From positions 434,001 to 498,000 of the forward strand of contig JAKOUY010000016.1 of assembly GCA_029782355.1 (NCBI GenBank): a stretch of DNA of 64,000 nucleotides. The letters run 5' to 3'. Below are positions 1 through 8,606 of the stretch, in pieces. The notes below the pieces were generated by a model. The model did no database searches. It was not told the DNA's origin and saw only the letters and a program-made list of their open reading frames with translations. This DNA is from Actinomycetes bacterium. GTDB lineage: Bacteria > Actinomycetota > Acidimicrobiia > Acidimicrobiales > Ilumatobacteraceae. The translations under genes and the position numbers were made by a program. How positions within the stretch are numbered: position 1 is the first letter of the stretch; each line of letters opens with the position of its first letter.

Positions 1-2
1 TC

Positions 3-224
3 TACCGCACAGCCAAGCGCGGCGGTCGTTTCGACGACTTCAGCCATCCGGGCGAGGAGCTGGTCTTCGTGGTCTCGGGACGGATTCGCTACATCGTGGG
101 CAACGACACCTTCGAGCTCAGCGCTGGCGACTCCATCTGGCATCGCAGCGACACGGCTCATCGTTGGGAGTCCATCGACGGAGAGTCCGTCTCCTTGCAC
201 GTCAACAACCCCCCCGTCTGGTGA
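3..224 (+). CDS. Cupin-domain protein, C-terminal part (probable XRE-cupin regulator)
   Basis: The gene enters from outside the window; 73 codons remain before the TGA at 222-224. The visible part is a small beta-barrel cupin: GEELVFVVSGRIRY, then LSAGDSIWHRSDTAHRWES, the usual glycine-rich first motif and histidine-bearing second motif. It ends in HVNNPPVW. Cupins of this form commonly sit behind an N-terminal helix-turn-helix in small regulators of amino-acid or amine catabolism, but the N-terminus is not visible, so regulator versus stand-alone cupin is unresolved. Its stop overlaps the GTG start of the kynureninase gene by 4 bp, so the two are translationally coupled. Confidence 0.75.
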   Translation, partial: YRTAKRGGRFDDFSHPGEELVFVVSGRIRYIVGNDTFELSAGDSIWHRSDTAHRWESIDGESVSLHVNNPPVW

Positions 225-1477
225 TCGCCGATCGCGCTGCGGCGCAGGCACTCGATCGAGCCGATCCGCTGGCCGAGTTCCGAGATCGGTTCCTCATCGA
301 TCCGGCGGTCACCTACCTGGACGGCAATTCGCTCGGAGCGCTGACGGCCGCGACATCCGCGCGCCTCGGCGAGGTGGTCCGCGGCGAATGGGGCGATCGG
401 CTGATCCGCTCGTGGAACGAGGGGTGGACGGACTTGCCGACGGCGGTCGGTGATCTGATCGGGGCCCACCTGCTCGGCGCTGCCGCCGGCCAGGTCGTGG
501 TATCCGACTCGACGACGGTGAACTTCTACAAGCTGCTGGTCGCGGCCCTCGATGCTCGGCCGGGCCGCCGCACCGTGCTCGGCGACCGTCGCAACTTCCC
601 CACCGACCGCTACGTCGTCGATGGGGTCGCCGAGTCCCGTGGGTTGAGGGTGGGCGACGTCGGTGCGGATCCGCTCGGCGGACCGACGCCTGACTCGGTT
701 GCCGCGTCCCTGGACTCCGACACCGCCGTGGTCACGCTCTCCCACGTCGACTACCGGTCTGCGGCGCTCGCCGACATGGCATCGATCACCGCCCTGGCCC
801 ACGAGGCCGGCGCACTCGTCCTGTGGGACCTGTCCCACAGCGCCGGCGTCGTGCCGGTCGAACTCGATCGCAGTGGCGTCGACCTGGCGGTGGGTTGCAC
901 GTACAAGTACTTGAACGGCGGTCCCGGCGCGCCCGCATTCCTGTACGTCCGCCGGGAGTTGCAGCTCGACCTGCGCCAACCCATCTGGGGGTGGTTCGGC
1001 CAGCGCGACCAGTTCGAGATGGGACCGGCGTACCGGCCAGCCGACGGCATCGAACGGTTCCTCACCGGCACGCCCAGCGTGCTCGGACTGCGCGCCGTCG
1101 AGGCCAGCGCGGCCCTCGTGGTGGAGGCCGGGATCGAACGCATCCGAGCCAAGAGCGTGGCGCTCTCGAGCTTCCTCATCGACCTGTTCGATCATCGCGT
1201 GGCAGGGCTCGGATTCTCGCTCGGGACGCAGCGCGATCCCGAGCGCCGCGGTGGCCACGTCACCGTCCATCACCCTGACGCCTACCGGATCTGCCGGGTG
1301 CTGGTCGACCAGGAGCAGATCATCCCGGACTTCCGCGAGCCGGACGGGATCCGACTCGGCCTGTCACCACTGACGACGCGATTCGTGGACGTGTGGGACG
1401 CCATCGACGCGCTCGCCCGGGTGGTGGCCGATGGTCGCCACACCACGCTCGGCACCACCCGCCTGGCGGTCACCTGA
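221..1477 (+). CDS. kynU: Kynureninase
   Basis: A PLP-dependent fold-type I hydrolase that splits kynurenine (or 3-hydroxykynurenine) into anthranilate and alanine in tryptophan catabolism. About 418 aa, the family length. The N-terminal YLDGNSLGAL segment, the LWDLSHSAG motif with the cofactor aspartate (D203), and CTYKYLNGGPGAPAF with the Schiff-base lysine (K229) are all present. I chose the GTG at 221 because it gives a 4-bp overlap with the upstream cupin gene and starts at the normal family N-terminus; an earlier in-frame start at 164 would add unrelated residues. The next gene follows after 16 bp, suggesting one catabolic operon. No kynurenine formamidase or dioxygenase is visible in the window. 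Confidence 0.9.
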   Translation: MIADRAAAQALDRADPLAEFRDRFLIDPAVTYLDGNSLGALTAATSARLGEVVRGEWGDRLIRSWNEGWTDLPTAVGDLIGAHLLGAAAGQVVVSDSTTVNFYKLLVAALDARPGRRTVLGDRRNFPTDRYVVDGVAESRGLRVGDVGADPLGGPTPDSVAASLDSDTAVVTLSHVDYRSAALADMASITALAHEAGALVLWDLSHSAGVVPVELDRSGVDLAVGCTYKYLNGGPGAPAFLYVRRELQLDLRQPIWGWFGQRDQFEMGPAYRPADGIERFLTGTPSVLGLRAVEASAALVVEAGIERIRAKSVALSSFLIDLFDHRVAGLGFSLGTQRDPERRGGHVTVHHPDAYRICRVLVDQEQIIPDFREPDGIRLGLSPLTTRFVDVWDAIDALARVVADGRHTTLGTTRLAVT

Positions 1478-1493
1478 GAGCTGGGAGGCAGAC

Positions 1494-2543
1494 ATGACCG
1501 ACGCGCACGCCATCACCGTGACCGGCCCGATCGCACCGGCGGACCTGGGGATCACCCTCCCCCACGAACACCTGCTGCTGGAGATGATGTGCCGGTACAT
1601 GGCCGCCCCCGACGAGGCCGAGCTGGCGGCGCAGCAGCCAGCGCTCGGGGACCGATGGCGGCTGCTCCGTTCGCCGGCGGGCTACCGGATCAACCTGGAC
1701 GGGACGGATCTCGACGAGGCCGTCACCGAGGCCACGCACTTCCAGCGCGCCGGCGGCAGGACCGTCGTGGACCTGACGCCGCGCGGTCTCGGCGCCGATC
1801 CCGACGGACTGCGCACGATCGCCACCCGCACCAGCCTGAACGTCATCGCCTCCACCGGGCTGTACATCGACGCCTCCCTCCCGGACTGGGTGCGCACCGC
1901 GACGGTCGACGAGATCGCCGACCAGCTGGTCGACGACATCGAGCGCGGTGGCGCCGAGGGGATCCGGCGGGGGGCGATCGGGGAGATCGCCGTCGAGACC
2001 GCCACCGAACTCGAGCTGCGCTGCATCCGCGCCTCGGCGCGGGCCCAGGCGCGCACCGGCGCTCCCTGCTACTGGCACGTGATGTCCGGCATTCTCCCGT
2101 CGTTCCGCCCGCTGACCGACGAGCTGCTGGCCATCTACCAGGACGAGGGTGCTCAGTTGGATCGCCTGGTCCTGTGCCACCAGGACGGCTCCGGGGACGA
2201 TCTCGCCTACCAGCAACGATTGCTCGAGCTCGGGCTGTGGCTGGAGTACGACACCTTCGGGTCGGAAGGGGTCTTCGCCTTCGGTGACTCCTACATCCAG
2301 CTCCCGACGGACTCGCAGCGCATCGCCGAGATCGGCCGGCTGATCGAGGCCGGATTCATCGGCCAGCTGCTGATCTCGCAGGACGTGTGCTATCGCAGCG
2401 CGCGCCGGTCGTGGGGCGGGCACGGCATGGCCCACATCCTCGACACGTTGGCGCCGCGCTTTCGCGCGGCCGGGATCGGCGACGACCAGCTCCACCGGCT
2501 GATGGTCGACAATCCGGCCCGCCTGCTGTGCTTCAGCCGGTGA
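1494..2543 (+). CDS. Phosphotriesterase-family metal-dependent hydrolase
   Basis: A 349-aa amidohydrolase-superfamily protein of the phosphotriesterase/PHP type. The N-terminal metal-binding HEH of GITLPHEHLLLE, GAIGEIAVE in the region of the bridging residue, CYWHVMSG and VLCHQDGSGDD in the central strands, and SQDVCYRSARRSWGGHG near the C-terminus match the family. The start at 1494 is preceded by a clear GGGAGG Shine-Dalgarno; a longer reading from 1431 would overlap kynU. Natural substrates in this family are mostly lactones or organophosphate-like esters and cannot be predicted here. Co-transcription with kynU is likely from the 16-bp spacing and suggests a role in the same catabolic route. 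Confidence 0.85.
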   Translation: MTDAHAITVTGPIAPADLGITLPHEHLLLEMMCRYMAAPDEAELAAQQPALGDRWRLLRSPAGYRINLDGTDLDEAVTEATHFQRAGGRTVVDLTPRGLGADPDGLRTIATRTSLNVIASTGLYIDASLPDWVRTATVDEIADQLVDDIERGGAEGIRRGAIGEIAVETATELELRCIRASARAQARTGAPCYWHVMSGILPSFRPLTDELLAIYQDEGAQLDRLVLCHQDGSGDDLAYQQRLLELGLWLEYDTFGSEGVFAFGDSYIQLPTDSQRIAEIGRLIEAGFIGQLLISQDVCYRSARRSWGGHGMAHILDTLAPRFRAAGIGDDQLHRLMVDNPARLLCFSR

Positions 2544-2591
2544 GCCCGCCGTCCTCCGCCCTGGCACCTGCCCGCACGTGCGCTGCGGCCG

Positions 2592-4256
2592 TCACACGCC
2601 GAGGCGGCGGCGGGCGGCGCCGGTCAGCTGACCGACGCGCTGGCGGCGGCGATGGCGGCGACGGTCGGTCAGGACCTGGCGGACGACGTTGCGGCCGGGG
2701 ATGCCCGTCACGCCCCCGCCACCGTGGGTTCCCGAGCCGGCCTGGTACAGGCCGCTGATGGGCGTGCGCAGATCGGCGTAGCCGGCCGCCGGTCGGGCGT
2801 GGAACATCTGCCCGAGGGTCAGCTCGCCGTGGAAGATGTTGCCGCCGGTCAGGTGGTAGGTGTGCTCCATGTCGTACGGGCCGATCACCTGGCGATCGAC
2901 GACCGACGCGGTGAACCCGGGAGCGATGGCCTCCATCCGGGCGAACAGCCGGTCGGCGTAGGCGTCGAGGTCGGCGCGGTGCGGATCCGTGTTCCAGGTG
3001 TGCGGGACCCACTGGGTGAACATCGACACGACGTGGTGGCCCTCGGGCGCCAGGGTGGGATCGAACACCGAGGGAATGGCGATGTCGGCGAACGGCAGGG
3101 TGGCAGCTCGTCCGTTGACGGCCTCCTGGAACGCGGTCTCGAGGTCGTCGAGCGACTCGGCCAGCACGATCGTCCCGCCGTAGATCTGCGGGTCGAACTG
3201 CGGGTGGCTGGTGAACACCGGGAGGCGGTCGACGGCCACGTTGACCTTCACGGTTCCGGAGCGCGACTTCCACGAGCGGATGTCGGCCAGGAACTCGTCG
3301 GGGAGGTGACCGGGTTCGACCAGACGCAGGAACGACACCTGCGGGTGCGCCGTCGTGATGACCACGTCGGCGGCGACGTCCGTGCCGTCGACCAGGGTCA
3401 CGCCGGTGGCCCGACCGCCGGCCACGTCGATGCGCGCCACCGGCGCGCTGGTGCGGATCTCCACACCCAGCGCCCGGGCCGCGCCGGCGAGGGCCTCAGC
3501 GACTCCTCCCATGCCACCGCGAGGGAATCCCCAGGCGCCGGTGCGACCGTCACCGAGGTCCCCGATGTGGTGGTGCAACGTGACGTACGCGGTACCGGCC
3601 GAGCGTGGTCCGGCCCACGACCCGATGGCGCCCGACACCGACAGCACGCCGCGCATCGCGTCGGACTCGAAGCGCTCCTCGACGAGGTCGGCGATGCTGG
3701 CCGAGAACAGCCGGGTCAGATCGACCGCAGCACGCTCGTCGACCCCCTTGAACCGCCGCAGCATCCTGGCCTGGGCGGCCAGGTCAGCCGGACGGCGCGA
3801 ACCGAGGCGCGGCGGGATGTCGCCGAGCAGCGGGCCGAGCAGGCGACCGAGCCGGGCCATGTCGGCATCCCAGCGCTCGTAGGCCTCGGCGTCGGCGGCG
3901 GAGAACTTGCCGATCTGGGCCCGGCGGGCCGCAGCGTCGTCCGGCAGGGCCAGGTAGCGGCCATCGCGACGCGGCGCGAAGTACGGCCCTTGGGGGTACA
4001 CGTGGTAGCCGTACCGCGCCAGGTCCAGCGCTTCGACGATCGCCGGCGGCAGCAGCGACACCACGTAGGACAGCGCGGTCACCGTGTAGTCCGGGCCGAA
4101 GGGGTGCTCGCTCACTGCGGCTCCACCGACCACCTCGCGGGCCTCGCAGACGCAGACCGACAGCCCGTCCTTGGCCAGCAGCCCGGCGGCGATCAGGCCG
4201 TTGTGCCCACCGCCGACGACGACCACGTCGTAGCGCGGCGCACTCGACTCGACCAT
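2592..4256 (-). CDS. FAD-dependent oxidoreductase of the PYROXD2/phytoene-desaturase type
   Basis: A 554-aa flavoprotein. The N-terminus is a Rossmann dinucleotide-binding site, VVVVGGGHNGLIAAGLLAK, followed by the acidic residue and GG of CEAREVVGGAA. The C-terminus carries the second FAD motif, LYQAGSGTHGGGGVTGIPGRN. This layout and length match proteins annotated as PYROXD2-like or carotenoid-desaturase-like amine/alkene oxidoreductases. No carotenoid genes are nearby, so a carotenoid role is unlikely. The gene converges on the phosphotriesterase gene with 48 bp between stops and appears monocistronic. Substrate unknown. Confidence 0.8.
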   Translation of the reverse strand: MVESSAPRYDVVVVGGGHNGLIAAGLLAKDGLSVCVCEAREVVGGAAVSEHPFGPDYTVTALSYVVSLLPPAIVEALDLARYGYHVYPQGPYFAPRRDGRYLALPDDAAARRAQIGKFSAADAEAYERWDADMARLGRLLGPLLGDIPPRLGSRRPADLAAQARMLRRFKGVDERAAVDLTRLFSASIADLVEERFESDAMRGVLSVSGAIGSWAGPRSAGTAYVTLHHHIGDLGDGRTGAWGFPRGGMGGVAEALAGAARALGVEIRTSAPVARIDVAGGRATGVTLVDGTDVAADVVITTAHPQVSFLRLVEPGHLPDEFLADIRSWKSRSGTVKVNVAVDRLPVFTSHPQFDPQIYGGTIVLAESLDDLETAFQEAVNGRAATLPFADIAIPSVFDPTLAPEGHHVVSMFTQWVPHTWNTDPHRADLDAYADRLFARMEAIAPGFTASVVDRQVIGPYDMEHTYHLTGGNIFHGELTLGQMFHARPAAGYADLRTPISGLYQAGSGTHGGGGVTGIPGRNVVRQVLTDRRRHRRRQRVGQLTGAARRRLGV

Positions 4257-4362
4257 GTGCTGCTCGTCCTCCTCCGGCGACGGCCCGGCCGGTGCCGGGC
4301 ACCGTCACGGTATCGCCCGGCCCGCCGGAGCCCGGTGCCGGCTGATCGCCGCCCGATACCCG

Positions 4363-4860
4363 CTACGGGTAGATGTGCACCTCGAGCCGGCGGGCGGAGA
4401 CCAGGTTGCCCTCGGACCCGGCGACGACCCGGTTCCACAGTGCCTGCGCCGCCCAGTACTGCTCGCGCACGCATCCATGGGAGTCGTAGCCCGGTCCGAC
4501 GTATGGGTAGGCGTGCAGACCCTGACCGTTGTAGAACTCGATGAAGAACTCGAGGCGCTTCTTGTAGGTGATCCGCTGGGCGCCGTAGGCGAGGAAGTGG
4601 CCCTGGCGGGTGATCGAGTCGTTGGTGCTGGTCACGACGCGCGACGAGGTGATCATGTACGGCCCGATGACGGTGCTGCCGACCCGTCCATTGGTCACCC
4701 GCCGCAGGGTGGCGGTCTGCGAGGAGATGTCCACGCAGACGACGTAGCGGGCTCGCCCGGACACGCTGGAGCAGCCGCTGGCGGCGGCCGCCGATTGCGG
4801 ATGCACGAGCAGCGTCGCGGCAAATGCGACTACCAGGCCGAGTCGTCCGAACCTTGCCAT
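4363..4860 (-). CDS. Secreted L,D-transpeptidase-like (YkuD-type) protein
   Basis: A 165-aa exported protein. Residues 1-27 form a signal peptide (basic start, hydrophobic core, AAAASG cleavage region). The mature part resembles the YkuD catalytic domain: the strand pair around ATLRRVTNGRV, a histidine at 116 and the nucleophile motif SHGCVR at 127-132 (Cys130). Such enzymes form 3-3 cross-links or attach proteins to peptidoglycan outside the membrane. The protein lacks Ig-like or peptidoglycan-binding modules and is close to the minimal domain size. A GGAGG ribosome site precedes the ATG. It is transcribed separately from the flavoprotein gene. Confidence 0.75.
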   Translation of the reverse strand: MARFGRLGLVVAFAATLLVHPQSAAAASGCSSVSGRARYVVCVDISSQTATLRRVTNGRVGSTVIGPYMITSSRVVTSTNDSITRQGHFLAYGAQRITYKKRLEFFIEFYNGQGLHAYPYVGPGYDSHGCVREQYWAAQALWNRVVAGSEGNLVSARRLEVHIYP

Positions 4861-4983
4861 GTGTGCCTCCGCTCGCTCTCACTCTGGGCACACCACGCCG
4901 TGGTCCGCCAACTCGCCACACTAGGCCAGATCGGCCGTCCCGAGAAAGGGCCACCGTGACCGGACGCCGGCCGGGGGGCTGCG

Positions 4984-5343
4984 TCAGCCGGCGGGCTCGC
5001 TGAACTCACAGAACGCGTCGTAGGCGCGGGGCGCGTAGATGGTGGCCGGGCCGCCGTTCATCAGCATGGCGACGCCCAGTGCCTCGGCCGCTTCCTGGCG
5101 GGTGGCCCCGGCACGGGCCGCGGCCTGGGCGTGGGAGGCGATGCACCCGTCGCAGCGCTCGATCACGGCGATGGCCATGGCGATCAGCTCCTTGGTCTTG
5201 ACGTCGAGCGCCCCGGGGGCGAAGGAGGCGTCATGGAACACCTTGAACCCGGCGTACACGTCGGGGATCGCTCGGCGCAGCTCGCGATGCAGTGGCTGCA
5301 GCTCGCGCAGGACGCTCTGACCGTGGACGTGCTCGGTGGACAT
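4984..5343 (-). CDS. Carboxymuconolactone decarboxylase / AhpD-like protein
   Basis: A 119-aa all-helical protein with the AhpD redox signature: Glu62, Cys64-x-x-Cys67 and His71 in IERCDGCIASHAQAAARAG, followed by EALGVAMLMNGGPA. The cysteine pair and proton-relay residues favour a peroxidase or disulfide-reductase-type activity over the lactone decarboxylase activity that named the family. The ATG at 5341-5343 has an AAGGAG site just upstream and is preferred to a longer reading. A CsoR-type palindrome lies 32 bp upstream in the promoter, so copper, sulfide/persulfide or related stress control is likely. No CsoR or CstR gene is in the window. Confidence 0.8.
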   Translation of the reverse strand: MSTEHVHGQSVLRELQPLHRELRRAIPDVYAGFKVFHDASFAPGALDVKTKELIAMAIAVIERCDGCIASHAQAAARAGATRQEAAEALGVAMLMNGGPATIYAPRAYDAFCEFSEPAG

Positions 5344-5371
5344 GGTGGCTCCTTGGGCTCGGGGTGTCCTC

Positions 5372-5400
5372 AATATACCCATGGGGGTATCAGTCGACTC
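5372..5400 (-). promoter_or_regulatory. Promoter with CsoR/CstR-type operator for the AhpD-like gene
   Basis: The sequence ATACCCATGGGGGTAT at 5375-5390 has perfect 6-bp inverted arms (ATACCC/GGGTAT) around 4 bp, the form bound by CsoR-family metal or sulfur sensors. Read leftward, a good -10 (TATATT, complement of 5372-5377) overlaps one arm, and the palindrome lies almost wholly in the -35/-10 spacer, where a repressor would block RNA polymerase. The -35 is weak. The same site is also upstream of the divergent polymerase gene. Confidence 0.7.
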
Positions 5401-5425
5401 AGCCCGGCTGGCTACGGTGCCGGCG

Positions 5426-7096
5426 GTGGAGGTCCTCGTCGCCCGCTCGACCGACGGGTTCGAGGTGGCCGAGGTCGCCGAGGTGGACCGAGCCGGCGGG
5501 GGAGCGGCTGCACCACACCGGCTGGCCGATCTCGCCGCCCTGGCCGACTTCGTCGCCGCGCACGAACGTGCCCACCGGCCACGTTGGGTGTGGGCCGACA
5601 CCACCGACCTCTACCCCGAGCTGCTGGGCTGCGGAGTCTCGGTGGAGCGGGCCACCGATCTGCGGCTGTGCCATCGCATCCTGCGCGTCGCTCGATCCGC
5701 TGCCGGCAGCGCCCTGGCCGGTGCCCCGGCCTCCCCCTGGGACGAGTCACCGTCGTTGCCCGACGATCGCCCGCCGAGCCTGCTCGACGAACGCCCGCTC
5801 GGGCGCCCGACGCTTGCCGACGTCGCCGCCGAGGCCGACGCCCAGGAGCGGGCCGTCGCCGGCAGCGCCGCTCCGGGACGCCTGCGCTTGCTGCGACGGG
5901 CCGAGTCGGTGGGGGCGCTGATCGCCGCCGAGATCCACCATGTCGGCCTGCCGTGGAGCGCGACGGTCCACGATCGCCAGCTGACCGAGGCACTCGGTCC
6001 GCGCCCGCCGGCGGGGCACCGGCCACCGGTGTTGCAGGGTCTGGCCGACGAGGTGCGCGCCGCGCTCGGCGTCCCGCAGCTGAACCCGGACTCGCCGGGC
6101 GAGCTGCTGCGCGCCCTGCGCCGGGCCGGACTCGACGTCCGCTCGACACGGCGCCACGAACTCGCCGATCTCGACCACCCGGTCATCGAGCCACTGCTCG
6201 CCTACAAGCGTCTGGCCAGGCTGCACGCCGCCAACGGGTGGGCCTGGTTGGACACCTGGGTGTCCGGCGGCCGGTTCCACCCGGACTACGTGCCCGGTGG
6301 GGTGGTCACCGGGCGGTGGGCCACCCGCGGCGGCGGGGCGTTGCAGATCCCCAAGTCCGTGCGCAGCGCAGTCGTGGCCGAGCCGGGCATGACGTTGGTC
6401 GTCGCCGACGTCGCCCAGTTGGAGCCACGCATGCTGGCGGCGATGGCGGCCGACCCGGCCATGCTGGACGCCTGCCGGCACGTCGACCTGTACGACGACG
6501 TCGTGGCTCGCGGGGTCGTGGCCACTCGCCAGCAGGCCAAGATCGGCATGCTCGCGGCGATGTACGGCGGCACGACCGGGGAGGCCGGTGAGCTGCTGGC
6601 CCGGATGCGCCGGGCCTTCCCCGGGGCGCTGGCCCTGGTGGACGAAGCGGCCCGTGCCGGCGAGCGCTTCGAGCAGGTGGAGACCTGGCTGGGGCGGACC
6701 TCACCCCCGCCCGGCGATCGCTGGCAGTCGATCCAGCAGCGGGCCTACGCCGACGACGCCGATGAGCGCGACCACCAACGGGCCCGCTCGCAGGGTCGGG
6801 GTTGGGGCCGGTTCACCCGCAACTTCGTCGTCCAGGGGACCGCGGCCGAGTGGGCGCTGTGCTGGATGGGCGCGTTGCGCCGCCGGCTGCGGGCGATGAC
6901 CGTCTCGCCACCGCCCGAGCTGGTCTACGTGCTGCACGACGAGGTCATCGTCCACGCGCCCACGGCGCAGGCCGGTGCCGTGGTTGCGGCACTGCACGAC
7001 GCTGCCGACGAAGCCCGCCGGCTGATGTTCCCGGGGGTCGATCTGGCCGTGCCCCTGTCGGTCGACGTGGTCGACGACTACGGGCAAGCCGGCTGA
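5426..7096 (+). CDS. Family A DNA polymerase without 5'-nuclease domain
   Basis: About 556 aa. The C-terminal two thirds are a PolI-type polymerase: motif A in VVADVAQLEPRMLAAMA, the O-helix region around QQAKIGMLAAMYGG, FVVQGTAAEWALCWM, and motif C in YVLHDEVIVHAP with the catalytic His-Asp-Glu. The N-terminal ~180 residues correspond in place to the 3'-5' exonuclease domain, but I see no convincing DxE metal site, so it may be inactive. There is no 5'-nuclease domain, so this is not the replicative-repair PolA. Actinobacteria often carry such a second polymerase. The start is uncertain: GTG 5426 lies downstream of the operator, ATG 5381 lies inside it. Confidence 0.8.
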   Translation: MEVLVARSTDGFEVAEVAEVDRAGGGAAAPHRLADLAALADFVAAHERAHRPRWVWADTTDLYPELLGCGVSVERATDLRLCHRILRVARSAAGSALAGAPASPWDESPSLPDDRPPSLLDERPLGRPTLADVAAEADAQERAVAGSAAPGRLRLLRRAESVGALIAAEIHHVGLPWSATVHDRQLTEALGPRPPAGHRPPVLQGLADEVRAALGVPQLNPDSPGELLRALRRAGLDVRSTRRHELADLDHPVIEPLLAYKRLARLHAANGWAWLDTWVSGGRFHPDYVPGGVVTGRWATRGGGALQIPKSVRSAVVAEPGMTLVVADVAQLEPRMLAAMAADPAMLDACRHVDLYDDVVARGVVATRQQAKIGMLAAMYGGTTGEAGELLARMRRAFPGALALVDEAARAGERFEQVETWLGRTSPPPGDRWQSIQQRAYADDADERDHQRARSQGRGWGRFTRNFVVQGTAAEWALCWMGALRRRLRAMTVSPPPELVYVLHDEVIVHAPTAQAGAVVAALHDAADEARRLMFPGVDLAVPLSVDVVDDYGQAG

Positions 7097-7181
7097 CCGG
7101 CGGCACGCATCCTCGCCGCCGCAGCCGGACCCTTCGACTGGCCAGCGCCACATGAGCCCTGCCACCGTGGTGTTGACCGGT

Positions 7182-7349
7182 CAACTCCTCCACGGTGGCG
7201 GCGACGATGGCGTGGCCGGCGGCGATGGCGATCGAGGTCGACGTCGGACCGACCGGGTGATCCAGACCGGGGATGAACTGGGCGGCGTCCTGCTTCGGAA
7301 CCCCGTTGTCGACGACGATGTCGGCCACCTCGAATAGCCGCTTGCCGGA
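7182..7349 (-). pseudogene. Remnant of a SIS-domain (sugar isomerase) protein
   Basis: About 56 codons read as the interior of a SIS-type phosphosugar-binding protein: SGKRLFEVADIVVDNGVPKQ, then a PGLDHPVGPTSTSIAIAAGH segment ending in ATVEEL. No start codon or N-terminal SIS core exists upstream, because at about 7346-7349 the sequence changes directly into an aldehyde dehydrogenase fragment on the other strand. Downstream of ATVEEL the frame becomes basic and unlike the family. The fragment is therefore truncated at both ends and non-functional. Family assignment rests on recalled motif similarity. Confidence 0.55.
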
Positions 7350-7617
7350 GGCGGTGCGCGCCGCCAACGCCGTCGACTACGGGCTCGCCGCCTACGTGTA
7401 CGGCGAGGACCTGGCCCACGCGCTCGCCGTGGCCGAGCAGTTGCAGGCCGGCGGGGTCGGTGTGAACGTCAACGACGTGTCCGAGTTGCAGGCCCCGTTC
7501 GGCGGGTGGAAGCAGTCGGGCATCGGTCGTGAACTGGGGCCCGAGGGGCTGCACGCCTACCTGCAGACCAAGCACACCAAGGTTCGCCGCCCGACGCTGC
7601 ACGGAGCCGCTTCGTAG
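7348..7617 (+). pseudogene. Remnant of an aldehyde dehydrogenase, C-terminal end only
   Basis: From 7348 the plus strand encodes the last ~89 residues of an NAD-dependent aldehyde dehydrogenase: EAVRAANAVDYGLAAYVY, then a GGVGVNVNDVSEL segment and the hallmark APFGGWKQSGIGRELGPEG, ending in TKHTKVRRP and a normal TAG. The Rossmann domain, catalytic Cys and Glu are missing. It abuts the SIS remnant head to head, so both genes lost their 5' ends at the same point. The coding quality of the tail is still good, suggesting a recent event. Confidence 0.75.
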
Positions 7618-7694
7618 GGATTCGGTAAGAGTTCACCGCGTCCCCTGCCCGCTGGCATGCCCGGGGGTTAGCGTCGGCTCGACCGGGAGGTCGG

Positions 7695-8606
7695 ATGATC
7701 GAGGCACGCGGGTTGACCAAGCGGTTCGGCGACACCGTCGCCGTCGACGGCCTGTCGTTCACCGCGGAGCCGGGTGTGGTGACCGGCTTTCTCGGACCGA
7801 ACGGCGCCGGCAAGTCGACGACGATGCGGATGATCATCGGTCTCGACCGCCCCACCGATGGCAGCGTGACGGTCAACGGCCGCCGCTACGTGGGCAGCCC
7901 GGCGCCGCTGCACGAGGTCGGCACGCTGCTGGAGGCCACCGCGGTGCATTCCGGTCGGTCGGCGCGCAACCATCTGCGCGTCCTGGCCGCGTCGTGCGGG
8001 ATCCCGACCCGGCGGGTCGACGAGATGATCGAGCTGGTGGGCCTCGGCGACGTCGCCGATCGGCGGGCGGGAACGTTCTCGCTCGGCATGGGCCAGCGCC
8101 TGGGCATCGCCGCCGCACTGCTGGGCGACCCGCACACGCTGGTGCTGGACGAACCGGTCAACGGCCTGGATCCCGAGGGCATCCGCTGGGTCCGCCACCT
8201 GTTACGCGGCCTGGCCGCCGAGGGCCGGACCGTCTTCGTCTCCTCGCATCTCATGGCCGAGATGGCGATGACCGCCGACCGGCTGGTGGTCATCGGCCGC
8301 GGCCGGCTGATCGCCGACGGCAGCGTCGCCGAGTTCACCGGCATGGCCGCACGCGCCTCGGTGCGCGTCCGTTCGCCCGGAGCCACGCGACTGGCCGCCC
8401 TGCTGGCCGGCCCCGACGTCCGCGTCACGCCGGTGGCCGCCGACGGCAGCTTCGAGGTCAGCGGGCTGTCCACCGATGCCATCGGCGACACGGCCCTGGC
8501 GCACCAGATCGCCGTGCACGAGTTGACCCAGGGCACGGCGTCGCTGGAGCAGGCCTTCATGGAGCTGACCCAGGACGCCGTCGAGTACCGGTCGGTGTCA
8601 TCGTGA
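7695..8606 (+). CDS. ABC-2 type exporter, ATP-binding protein
   Basis: A 303-aa ATPase of the ABC-2/drug-exporter class. Walker A is GPNGAGKST near residue 36, the signature is the slightly unusual FSLGMGQRLGIAAALLGDP, Walker B is TLVLDEPVNGLDP, and the switch His lies in SSHLMAEM. The ~80 C-terminal residues form the small beta domain typical of DrrA/YhaQ-like exporters. A GGGAGG site precedes the ATG. It overlaps the permease gene by 4 bp (GTGA at 8603-8606), so the two subunits are made together. The exported substrate cannot be inferred. Confidence 0.88.
   Translation: MIEARGLTKRFGDTVAVDGLSFTAEPGVVTGFLGPNGAGKSTTMRMIIGLDRPTDGSVTVNGRRYVGSPAPLHEVGTLLEATAVHSGRSARNHLRVLAASCGIPTRRVDEMIELVGLGDVADRRAGTFSLGMGQRLGIAAALLGDPHTLVLDEPVNGLDPEGIRWVRHLLRGLAAEGRTVFVSSHLMAEMAMTADRLVVIGRGRLIADGSVAEFTGMAARASVRVRSPGATRLAALLAGPDVRVTPVAADGSFEVSGLSTDAIGDTALAHQIAVHELTQGTASLEQAFMELTQDAVEYRSVSS

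Noticed and set aside
2652-4544. A 630-codon open frame on the plus strand
   Set aside because: It is the antisense of the PYROXD2-like gene. The product is Arg/Gly/His-rich without domains, a common artefact in GC-rich DNA.
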